A stretch of 64,000 nucleotides of DNA from Sordariomycetes sp. S80-01Y (lineage: Eukaryota; Ascomycota; Sordariomycetes), in assembly GCA_037042185.1 (NCBI GenBank), contig JAXQJY010000028.1, positions 1,426,001-1,490,000 on the forward strand, written 5' to 3'. This document shows, piece by piece, positions 43,573 through 52,596 of the stretch. The notes beneath the pieces are model-generated. The model was not told the origin of the DNA. It searched no databases and was given only the letters and a program-made list of their open reading frames with translations. The position numbers and the translations under genes are program-made. Numbering within the stretch: position 1 is the stretch's first letter; each line of letters begins with the position of its first letter.

Positions 43573-44734
43573 GAGAGGCAACGAAATTCCCAATTCCCTG
43601 GATCCTTCAGCCAGGGGCCATCAGGTCTCAAAAAACTCCTTGAGTGGCTGCGTCTCCCTTCTTATACACATCACCTTGGCGACGTCAACCTCGGGACATA
43701 TGAGAGAATGGAGTGAGACAGTCTCGGTGGATCGAGTGCCCGGACAAGGTGGTGTGGAATGATGCATTGCCCAGTCCGGGACCCACGACTGCTTCGCATA
43801 TTCTCCAGCTTGACCACGAGCTGATGGTAAGAAAAAGACTTCCCGAGAGGACATCAGGCGAGCCTCTATTGCGAGGAAGCAGATGCCATTGGGCCGCTGG
43901 GAGCTCTGCGGCGCTTGAAGTGCAGCGCCCGCACATGAGCATCCAATCGGAGCCTGGTCAGCCCCTCTAGAATTCAGCATCACGCGCACGTTTTTAAATG
44001 TGATTCATCGAGCTACAAAAGAGCGCATGGCCGTCCTTGGCTGGGCCCCGGGAGCTTCCTACCCCAGATTTGCAGGCAGGGTGCCATCGGGTCTGGGGTG
44101 CAGCAGATGCGGGGGTTGCGGTGGGCAGAAGGGCAGAAGGGCGTAGCGGCGCGTGGGTTTAGTCTAGTCGGTGGGCTCAGCACTAACTATCGGAAGACGG
44201 CGGGTTCGCTCGCGCGCAAAAGTGCTCTAGCCGTCCTCTTAGTTTGGTGGAGGGTAGGGTTCCTGCGTGGTCGTGCCGAGGCTCTCTGGTGTAAGTCGAG
44301 GAGCGTGCGTAGCACATGACAAAGCCAAGCTTTGCCGGGGACTGCATGGAGGCGGCGTACCGGTATTTTATCATGTTGTGGATAATTCACATCATGCTGC
44401 AAAGAGAGTGGAAAATGGTGGTATTCTGGAGGAATGATGTTGAAGAATGCCATGTCCATCCGTAGGACAAGGGGATCCATCGGTGGTGTTTGAGGGACAG
44501 ACAGAGTTGCGACCACAGGAACGTACCCACCCGAGAGCTCTCCACTTTTAACTTCGTCCCATCCGTCGATCCAACGTCACCAAAATCTCGCGTCGCACTC
44601 CTTTCAGGTGCAACGTCCTACCGCTTCCAACATCCCGACCGCCGCAGCCCAACATCGCTCCCATGCAGCATCGTCATCCTCGCCCACCGTAGCCTCGTCA
44701 GAATGCGACACGACCTCCCGCGACATCCCTGACA
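43573..44734. promoter_or_regulatory. Divergent intergenic region, cutinase / DLT1
   Basis: About 1.16 kb. On the cutinase side, reading the minus strand, a TATAAG box lies at about 43670-43676, roughly 100 bp before its start, and a CCTCGG hexamer is at 43689-43694. On the DLT1 side a C/T-rich leader occupies the last about 200 bp. No gene seen. Confidence 0.5.
43689..43694 (-). promoter_or_regulatory. CCTCGG hexamer, candidate FarA/CTF1 site of the cutinase gene
   Basis: Aspergillus FarA/FarB and Fusarium CTF1 (Zn2Cys6 factors for fatty acid and cutinase induction) recognise CCTCGG/CCGAGG. This copy sits just upstream of the cutinase TATA-like box, about 120 bp from the start codon. A hexamer alone is weak evidence; position and gene function make it plausible. 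Confidence 0.4.
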
Positions 44735-45976
44735 ATGGCGCAATCGTGGTCCATCTTCCGCGTCGTCTACACCTCCCTCTACTTCCTCCTCTACCTCCTG
44801 CTCCTCGCGCTGCTGCTCATCAGCCCGGCCGACGCCATCGAGCGTTCCATCCGCAATGGCCAGACGTACAACATATGGATGCTCATCATTTTCTACGTCG
44901 TCACCATCTCCTTTGTGTGCTTCGTCTACTTCGTCCGGCTGTACGTCAACAAGACCGTCCTCGCCAACATCCCGAAGCACTGGCTTCCCATCGAGGAGGC
45001 CGACGTGAAGAATAAAGTTCGGAGCATGGTAGTCGAGGGGCTGGACAGGAGCGCCGCCATCGCCTTTGAGAGCAGACCCAGGGTGGAGGATGAGGGCCCG
45101 AGGGTTGTGGGCGGGGGACTGGGGGTGAGCAGGGAGCTGCAATCTGCGTTGTGGGACGGCATCGAGCATGAGGGCTGGGGGAGCCCCAAAAGCGACGACT
45201 TCCCAGACTTGCAGTATTCCACGGTTCTCAGCGAGCTGCCCAACTTGATCGAGGCAAAGGCAATGACCCTCGCGCCGCCGGATCCCACCTCGCAAGAGGA
45301 TCCCCCCCTTCTCGATCCTGAAGTGGTCGCTCTGCTTCAGAGGCCGTCAAGTCTCAGTCTCAGGGGTTACGTCGATCACCTGGCCAGCTTGGGGGCTCTC
45401 ACACCAGACGAGACCACAACGAGCTTCTTGCAACTGTACGAACACGCGCGATTCTCGACTCGGCCGTTGTCAAAGGCGCGTTTCCGGGAGCTTATGGATC
45501 TCTTCGCAGAAATTCTCCGCGTCATGGTTCCTCCGGATCTCTCAGCCCTGGACGGCAGCAGCATCCATCCCTCGGAAGACTCCTACACCGCACCCTCACC
45601 CTCTCACCCCAACGACGAAAGCCGCCCCAGCACGCCTCGAAGCCACGTCGACACCATGTCTAGCCAGTCCTCCCTTCGACGCCCGCTGCCGCGGACATCG
45701 TCTTGGAAGACCTACGTCACCGCTCCGAACACGCAGCAGGCCATCTCGCGGAAGTCGAGCAGCAGCAACAGCTTTGCGCAGACGCGCCACCCGTACCAGC
45801 CCGCTTCGGGATCGAGCGGGGCGAGCTCAAGCATGAGTGTGAGGTCCGACGGGAGCTCGAGCGTGATTCGCCTAGCGACGAGGGATGACGATGAGATGTT
45901 GCCATATGTGCTCAACTTGAGCGGTACGGCCGAGAGCTTTCGCACGCCGATGGAGCCAAGCAGAGAGCAGGTGTAG
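44735..45976 (+). CDS. DLT1: Defect at low temperature protein 1 family membrane protein
   Basis: Intronless, 413 aa. Two N-terminal membrane spans (residues about 8-32, VVYTSLYFLLYLLLLALLLI, and about 47-67, IWMLIIFYVVTISFVCFVYF) are followed by RLYVNKTVLANIPKHWLPIE and VKNKVRSMVVEGLDRSAAIA, the DLT1 family pattern. The central region (LRGYVDHLASLGALTPDETT, then the helix SKARFRELMDLFAEILRVM) is conserved-looking; the C-terminal 150 residues are Ser/Pro-rich and disordered. Yeast Dlt1 is needed for growth at low temperature; its molecular role is unknown. Confidence 0.88.
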   Translation: MAQSWSIFRVVYTSLYFLLYLLLLALLLISPADAIERSIRNGQTYNIWMLIIFYVVTISFVCFVYFVRLYVNKTVLANIPKHWLPIEEADVKNKVRSMVVEGLDRSAAIAFESRPRVEDEGPRVVGGGLGVSRELQSALWDGIEHEGWGSPKSDDFPDLQYSTVLSELPNLIEAKAMTLAPPDPTSQEDPPLLDPEVVALLQRPSSLSLRGYVDHLASLGALTPDETTTSFLQLYEHARFSTRPLSKARFRELMDLFAEILRVMVPPDLSALDGSSIHPSEDSYTAPSPSHPNDESRPSTPRSHVDTMSSQSSLRRPLPRTSSWKTYVTAPNTQQAISRKSSSSNSFAQTRHPYQPASGSSGASSSMSVRSDGSSSVIRLATRDDDEMLPYVLNLSGTAESFRTPMEPSREQV

Positions 45977-46503
45977 GATCGGTGTAGCGGTAGGGGTAAT
46001 GACTTTACGAAAGCACGGCATAGACTGGAGCATTGGGTTTCCTGGTAATTGTTAATAGTAAACGTAATACTACCAAGTATATAATGTTCAACGGTATATA
46101 TATCCACATGCGTTGGAGCCCAGAGGAATTCTATATACCTTTCCCTTGTTACTACCAGGACAGAACAATTGAATTTACCGCTGCCGTCAATCTCTACAGC
46201 TGTCTCTTCATACTCTCGCCCTTAGGAGCTGCCAAACCCGCGCTTCATACACTGCTGTGCCATCAAACCTCAACCAGCACCGCCAACGACGCCATGGGGG
46301 GTCCCGTCGCGCAATCGCAAAGCCCCACCAAAAAGTTCACTGCACCTCCCGAACGACAAGTTTCATCTCACCAAGCATCTATTTTTTCATGTGACCTTCC
46401 TCTCTCATATCACCACACAAATTTACCCTCCCTAACATTATATTTGCTCAAACATCTGCATACGGCAATTCAGAACCACAGACGACCCCCACCCCCGGTC
46501 ACC
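45977..46503. other. Intergenic region, DLT1 / charged hypothetical gene
   Basis: 527 bp between two plus-strand genes, more AT-rich than the surrounding genes (TATATATA near 46096, several TTA/ATT runs). The frame of the downstream gene happens to be open from 46033, but this part has mixed composition and reads as leader, not protein. Confidence 0.5.
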
Positions 46504-47193
46504 ATGGGCCGCGACGCCTCGCCGGAGGGCAGCCTGCCCAGCAGCAAAACCACCACCGCCCTCTTCAACTCTCTCTCCACGCGGCGCGCCCGCACCGCCG
46601 GCACGCTGCTGCAGAAGATGGGAGACTTCACGCCCAAAGTGGGCAGCGCCGGCTCGTCGCGCAGGCGAAGCGCCGCCGCCGCCGCCGCGCCTCAGGACGA
46701 CGACGACGACGACCTGCGGGACGGCATCTACGGCGACAACCTGGGCGTCGGCGTCGGCAACGCCCGGGAGAAGGCGCGCGAGCTGGGCAAGGAGCAGGAG
46801 GCGCTTCGCAGCAGCATGTTCGGCAGGAGGAGGCAGAAGGAGGAGGAGCAGCGGCGCATGCGCGAGGGCAGCAGCGAGGACGAGGAGGGCCGGGGCGGCG
46901 TCGGCAGGGCGAAGAAGAGGAAGGAGAAGGAGAGCTTGAAGCGGGCGAGGGAGGCCGGTGACGGGGACGACGAGGACCCTCCTCCCGCGGCGGAACAGGT
47001 CGATGCCGACGGGGCCGGCGACGAGGAGGCGGGACTTGGCTTGCCTAGCAGTGCTGCGCGGGAGGATGTGGACGGGGAGGGTGTACCCAACGTCAGCGGT
47101 GAGCAGCGTGCCACGACGGAGCAGCAGGAGAGGAAAAAGTTGAGGAAGAAGAACAAGAGAAAGAGGCAGAAGCAGCGCAAGGAGGCCGAGTGA
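46504..47193 (+). CDS. Charged low-complexity hypothetical protein (probably nuclear)
   Basis: 229 aa from the ATG at 46504, the first after an AT-rich leader and in an ACCATGG context. No domain recognised. Order: a short Ser/Thr/Arg segment (STRRARTAGTLLQKMGDFTPK), a basic-Ala stretch, an acidic run (QDDDDDDLRDGIYGDNLG), a long charged helix (ARELGKEQEALRSSMFGRRR), alternating acidic and KKRK blocks, and a strongly basic end (KKLRKKNKRKRQKQRK). Third-position GC is much higher than in flanking DNA, which supports coding. Basic clusters suggest nuclear or nucleolar localisation; function unknown. Confidence 0.65.
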   Translation: MGRDASPEGSLPSSKTTTALFNSLSTRRARTAGTLLQKMGDFTPKVGSAGSSRRRSAAAAAAPQDDDDDDLRDGIYGDNLGVGVGNAREKARELGKEQEALRSSMFGRRRQKEEEQRRMREGSSEDEEGRGGVGRAKKRKEKESLKRAREAGDGDDEDPPPAAEQVDADGAGDEEAGLGLPSSAAREDVDGEGVPNVSGEQRATTEQQERKKLRKKNKRKRQKQRKEAE

Positions 47194-47599
47194 GCTGCGC
47201 TGCGTGGGCCTTGGGGAATTACGATACTTTAGAAGCCTGGCGTTTTGGAGGTAGCATCTCGAATCATACTCAAAAACTTTAGCACGCGATGGCCGGAAAT
47301 CTTGTCATGCCGAGTACGCCAGAGCCAACCTGCGGCCATCTGACCTCGCTATCATACTTTGCTCAACTACTCATATCCCCCGCCTGGTTGGTTCGAGAAT
47401 CCAAACCAATTGTCGTCGGAGGGCGACCCGTGTCCCAGTAAACTCCAGAATTGTCCTTTCATGTACATTTGGACTAAATAAATTACCCGCCAACCGCCAG
47501 AATCGAACGCCTAGTGATGCAGCCCGGATGAGCCGCTATCCAATGCCCACTGACGTACAAACCCCCATACCGTTGCCTTTCGTGTGCTAACCCGTGCAT
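47194..47599. other. Convergent intergenic region
   Basis: About 400 bp between converging genes. A short minus-strand match to a tRNA T-arm (GTTCGATTC complement near 47505-47515) does not extend to a full cloverleaf. Nothing else recognised. Confidence 0.5.
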
Positions 47600-49524
47600 C
47601 TATTGCATGCGTTTCCTCTTCCTGTCGTCATCCCCGCGAGGATCCTCGTCTTCGTCGGACCGCTCGGCCGTATCGCTGGGGTTCAGAATGTGCGCCATGC
47701 TGCCTCTCCTGGTCGGAGGTGCAGAGGAATCCTTCAGCCCTCGGCCCGCAGCCGCAGAGCCCCACGACCAGTTTCCGAAGGTTTCCGCCCCGTTGCTGGG
47801 GAAGGAGGGCGGCGTAGATGGCCGAGAGCTCGGATTCTGGGACGCATTCTGCAGCGAGTATGTGGACAGCGACTCCCGGAGCCGCTGATCTTCCGGTGGC
47901 ACGCGACTCGGCGATGACGGGTAAGCGGTCGGCGTGTTGCTCGCGAAGGGTGACATGCCCGGTGGCTGCCACCCATGAGCCCGAATGTCAGCTGACGTAT
48001 GTCGGCGACCCAAGCTAGCGGGGTGAGGCTCGACATTGGACAAAGGGTGAGGCTGTGCTGGCGGTGCGACGTTGGCATTGCGCGAAGGGGAGGACTGGCT
48101 CGGGCTGCCACCGCTGATCGAGCCGTAGGGACGTCTAGCGCCCATCGATAGGTTCGAAGGCACCGGAGGTTTGTAGAAGTTCTGTCGCTGAGGCACGGTC
48201 AGGTTGCCACGCCGCGGTCCCTCGTCCTGAGCAACCTGTCTTGGCGAGAGTGGCGGGTTTTCGAGGCCGCTGAAGTATTGCTGCCTACTGGACAACGGCG
48301 GCTCCTCGTCCATGCTCCTTAGCTGGTCAACCTGGCGCTGGACCTCGCTTGAAAGCGTCGCAACTGCGTCTAGTTAGCGGGTCATCTGAGAGCCTCGAGT
48401 ACCTAGATAACTCACCATCCCGATGTATGAGGCTCTCCGGAGGCGCCAGAGAGAGAACACTGCGAGCAAGCTCCTGGTTGAAGTAAAGGAGGCGGCTGAT
48501 GGTGTCCATGGCAACCTGGTTCCTGATGCCGAGATAATGTGTGTTCTCCTCGCTTCGCCTCAACCGTTCGTTGATATCGTAGAGCGTGTGCTCGATGCCT
48601 GCCATAGATCGGCCATCCCCGCTGTCGGCAGCATGCAAGTGCGTGGGCTCTGCTGGTGTCCCGGGCTGCGACGCCGCAGCCTTCGGGTAGTTGTTCTCCC
48701 TGTGAACGAGAGCGTGTCTGCTGGCTCGTCGCTTGATCTCACGCAGACCCACCAGATCACCGCGCTTGAAGTTTCCACCGCCGTGTTTAAACTCCCACAA
48801 CGTGCTCTCCGGATTGCCAGTGTGAAAGACATCTCGCTCTGCGCCGTGTCAACTTAATCATCAGCAGCGACGAGGAGTGGTACCGACCTTTATGAAATCC
48901 GTACATATTTAACTGGCGCACGAACGACGAGATATTTGTGTGCTTGAAGTATTGTGATAGGACCTTGGAAAAGTCCGGGGTTGGCGCCATGACGAAACTG
49001 TCTGCGCTTGAAGACCAGGATATTAGATGCTGGATATTTTGGTCTTCGAGCATGCTGCGGTGCGTTAGAGCCAGTCCTCCTCGACATTACGTCCAAACAT
49101 ACTTATATAACTTGTGTATGAAGGCCGTCTGCACGATCTTCGGCTGGTGCAGGGCCGCCGCGGCCGGCGGCGGGGCCGACATGTTCAGAATGCTATTCGA
49201 GCTCGAATTGTTCTGGTCTGATGGAGAGACATTCTTGGATCGGTCGTTCGGTTTGTTGTCGGGTTCGCCGTCCGGCTGAGCATTGACGGCGCCGGGCGAC
49301 GTATTACTGCCATTCGTGTTTGTGTTGGATGCCGGCGTAGCAATGTCCATGGGCTCGCCGGCAGAGGCTTGCGCAGACATGTTGGCGGCGGAGGAGGTCG
49401 CAGGGGCTGCCGAGCTCGCAAAGGATGTCGTCGGGGTCGGGAGGTGAGTCCGACTTCGAGAAGACTGGTCTGGGCGGGCTGTGGGGAGAGTGTTGCGTTG
49501 GAGGCTCTCAGTCAGCGTGGCCAT
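47600..49524 (-). CDS. SFL1: HSF-type DNA-binding regulator, SFL1-like
   Basis: Model: exons 49103-49524, 48888-49054, 48416-48838 and 47600-48363, 591 aa. One HSF-type winged-helix domain at about residues 128-235: VQTAFIHKLYNMLEDQNIQ, DFSKVLSQYFKHTNISSFVRQ, LNMYGFHKERDVFHTGNPES, TLWEFKHGGGNFKRGDL. The insertion and the lack of an Hsf1-type trimerisation/activation layout place it with Sfl1 (flocculation suppressor), a regulator acting with PKA and Tup1-Ssn6 in yeast and controlling morphology in Candida and filamentous fungi. A helical segment follows (IEHTLYDINERLRRSEENTH). N- and C-terminal regions are Ser/Pro/Asn-rich and disordered. All three introns restore conserved residues. The start at 49524 is the first ATG; an upstream non-coding exon is possible because CATAG lies just before it. 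Confidence 0.92.
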
Positions 49525-52500
49525 TTGCACTATGGAAGTCCATGACGGTCAGCGATGTCTCGTCGAGGTAAGAATGGCTCCGGCTGGGAGCGCGGGTAGC
49601 CGCAGGTGAAGCTCGTCGCAACGGCGCGCATGAGCAGGAGGGTCTGGCGCTGCAAGCTTGAGGCCGCGAAAGTATATTCCAGCGAGGGGGACGAAGGTCT
49701 GCGTGTGATGCGTGACACTGGAGGGCGACGTACCTCATTTCCACCAGCGCACGATTGAGATGCTCACACAAACTCAGGCTCGGGCGTGGTGCGCGGCGGC
49801 AGATGCGATGGGGTCGATGTGGAAAAGATGGGGGTGGGCGGGTTCGGGCTCGAGGTCAAGGTCAATGGCACGCGTCGCAGGAGCGTATACAGACAGCTGG
49901 GTGCATCGGCTCACATGTGCGCCTGCGAGCCACGGATAGCAGATAAGCGGGAGACGGGCTGGGAGCGCCTCCAGGTCGGAGCGGTCGCAAACGTAAGACT
50001 CGCCCACACCGAGGTGGGTGTCCAGCTGGTACCGGCAAGGCTTAGGGACGCTGGGCGGACGCGGAGTCGCGAAGCCTCAGCTTCTAGAACTTTGGCGTAC
50101 GGAGTAGCTCGTTCGCCAACGATGGCTGGCACTGGCTGGCCCTGGCTGGCAGTTTCTGGGAAGAGAAGCAGCCCGGAGCGCTGGCGCTGGCACCCCTCAC
50201 GGTCAGCGGGCTCGATTGGGCTCCGGATTGGCCAGTCGGCTGCCTGCAGATGGAGCTTCGAGAGGGCTGGAGCTTTACAGGTGAGATCGCGGAGGACACC
50301 GGACGGCAGCGGGATGGAAGTGAAGCTGAGAAGCTGCAGCGCGACTCCGGAGGCTACTGGCAGCAGTCTCGTGGATTGAAGTGAGGAGAAGAAGCGGAGG
50401 TGTCAAATGGAAGACAAGGCTCTTGTCTTGGAAACCTAATGACATTGGTAGCAACCGCTGTGGGCACCTCCGGTGAGAGCGGGCTCCGAATGCTCCTGCC
50501 CCCATTCGAGTTGACACTGGGAGGGAGCGACCCACTAAGGTTGTCCACCTACGAAGTACGCACTACGGAGTACTCAGTACGGAGTAGGGCCGGGGGCAGG
50601 GGCCACCAACTGCTCCTGCCGCTCTTCAAGCTTCGCTCCACTTTGGGGAAAGCTTAGTGGGACTTGAAGTAGCCCATCGCAGATGTCCTGAGAGGCGCGG
50701 ACTGTTCTCCTGTAGTTCTTCGAGACACATCGTTCAGCACAAGACCAGCTTCCCCCTCTCTCCAGGCTATCTGGTCTGCACCTCGCGCATCACTCATCAC
50801 CTCCTCTGCTCCTAACTCCCCCGACGTGCATGATTCTAAATCTCGCCAACCGCGAGACCCAGTATCGGGGTGGGGGTGCGTCTTGGAGACGCGGCCGTAT
50901 ATACTGACGCAAGCGTCGTGATCCACATGAGCTATTCCGAGTCAGTTCTGCCCGTCTTCCATGGGCGACAATCATGGTCTACTGTGGAAAGCAGCAGCCC
51001 GGGCATAGAGACGATCCTCAACTTGCTTCACTCTCGCTGAGACTACACATGCTTAGCTGCGAGGTCAGGTCCTTGGCAGCTCCACATAACCTTGACATCG
51101 ACATGTCTCAGTGCCCCTCTACCAAGAGCCGAAGATTCCTGAGCTTCTCTCGGCTCCGCGACACATGTCTGCCGTTGGCGTTTTGAAACATGACGATCAC
51201 TTACCTATGCCAGAACGCTTCCCGGCTTTACATCTTGTTCCTCACTTCTGGATATCGAAATCCGAAGATCCCTTCCCCAGTGTGGCCGTACTCTGCTTTG
51301 AAGGCGTCCCCGCGTTAAGGCCAGCAGCCAAGAACGGCCGGGGTGCCAACGTCAAATACTCTGATTCTAGACCAACGCAAAGCAGCACTGCGCTGCAAAA
51401 ACACTCACCTGTCTAAAGCACGTGCGAATTGACCGGGAATGTGGCACACTCGATCTGCCTCATGTCACTAACCAGGCTCCGGTCCCCTGCTAGGTTCGGC
51501 AGCAGCCATCGCCGCTTCTCGGCCCTGCAACAAGCTTTTGTGTCTGCTCATGGTTCAAACTCTGATACGTGGGGCGCGTCACTACAGATGGCGGGAGTCT
51601 TCCATGACCCAGTCCCAGGTTTTAAGTCAAGCCCTCCGAGATGTCGTGGCTGGCTACTGCCACGGGTCTTCCCTGTTTTGATCCCCAGCGCCGATCCACG
51701 ATGCTGTAAAGGTGTGGTGCTGGTGCCGGAGGCTACCAACTTTAGCAGAGTGGTACATCTCCGATGTATTTTCCCTAGATTACAACAGTAGGTATTAACT
51801 TGCTCACCAAGACCACCCTGGGTCTCTGCCTGGAGAAGTTGGACTGACGGGGAGCTCGAGCCGTCAGATCAGGCATCAGAACCCTCTCGTTTACACAAAC
51901 GCGATCGATGCCCTTGTCTTTACGCTCAAGGCTAACTCAATCGCCGTCAGGCATATTGTACTCTGCGCTGGGAGCAGGGCAGCCAAAGTAAGGCTTGCAG
52001 CTCTTAGGCGCCTCAGGTACCTGCCTCTCAGTGTACTATCTTTGGCGTTGACTCCAGAAGATATTCCAAGCCACCCCCTCTAGATGAACCCGCCATTGAT
52101 CTGCGCAGGCTGTACATGTCGCGAGCTCAGCTAATGCCATTTGTTCCAGACCGTGGGTATCAGACACGTCGCTGCTTTTTCTCCCTGGTCTGCCTTGCCG
52201 AGACCTTGAGCAATGTGACATGTCACTGCGCTTCATGTGTCTCAGCATGGTCTGTCTCGGTTCTTCGGTGACCCCTGAAATGACCTCCCCCTTCAGGCTC
52301 CCGAGCTTATTCCTGCTCCAGGGCGAGATGCGAATACAAGTTGCTTCAGCACACGGACTGGGGTGGGCCTGGAATCAAGCAGCGAGAAGCCTCGCAAGGA
52401 TTGCCTATCACTGTGGCAAGCTTGCCCAAAGTAGGGCTCTGGTAGATGAACGTCACGGGGAGCTTACACACATCGGTATTAATGTTTAAAAAAGTGAGCA

Positions 52501-52596
52501 TATCCAGTTCGTGTGCGCGTTATGACATTGCCTTCAGGGGCCTGACATCCTTGGATGGTAACCAGGCTCTGGCATCGAGACGTTGCAGCATCGGCT
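49525..52596. promoter_or_regulatory. 3.07 kb upstream region of the SFL1-like gene, no gene recognised
   Basis: It lies between the SFL1-like start and the 3' end of CTF4, both minus strand, so it is entirely 5' of SFL1. Frames up to 197 codons occur but are Arg/Gly/Ser-rich with no resemblance to known proteins. It contains exact TACGGAGTA boxes at 50098-50106, 50564-50572 and 50578-50586, and a GGCTGGCMCT-type triplet near 50124-50152. Probably a large regulatory region and/or a long leader. Confidence 0.5.
50550..50586 (+). repeat. Tandem TACGGAGTA boxes with 14-nt period
   Basis: TACGAAGTA (50550-50558), TACGGAGTA (50564-50572) and TACGGAGTA (50578-50586) repeat at exactly 14 nt, with unrelated 5-nt spacers (CGCAC, CTCAG). 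Conservation of boxes but not spacers looks like protein-site spacing, not simple slippage. Confidence 0.75.

Noticed and set aside
47485-47560. Minus-strand tRNA-like segment (T-loop-like GTTCGATTC with a D-arm-like AGTGGG)
   Set aside because: The acceptor and T-stem do not pair, no anticodon loop with a purine at position 37 can be placed, and there is no T-run terminator. Probably coincidence or a decayed remnant.
49786-50379. 197-codon plus-strand frame upstream of the SFL1-like gene
   Set aside because: Gly/Arg/Ser-rich chance frame in GC-rich DNA that contains short tandem repeats; no homology signal.
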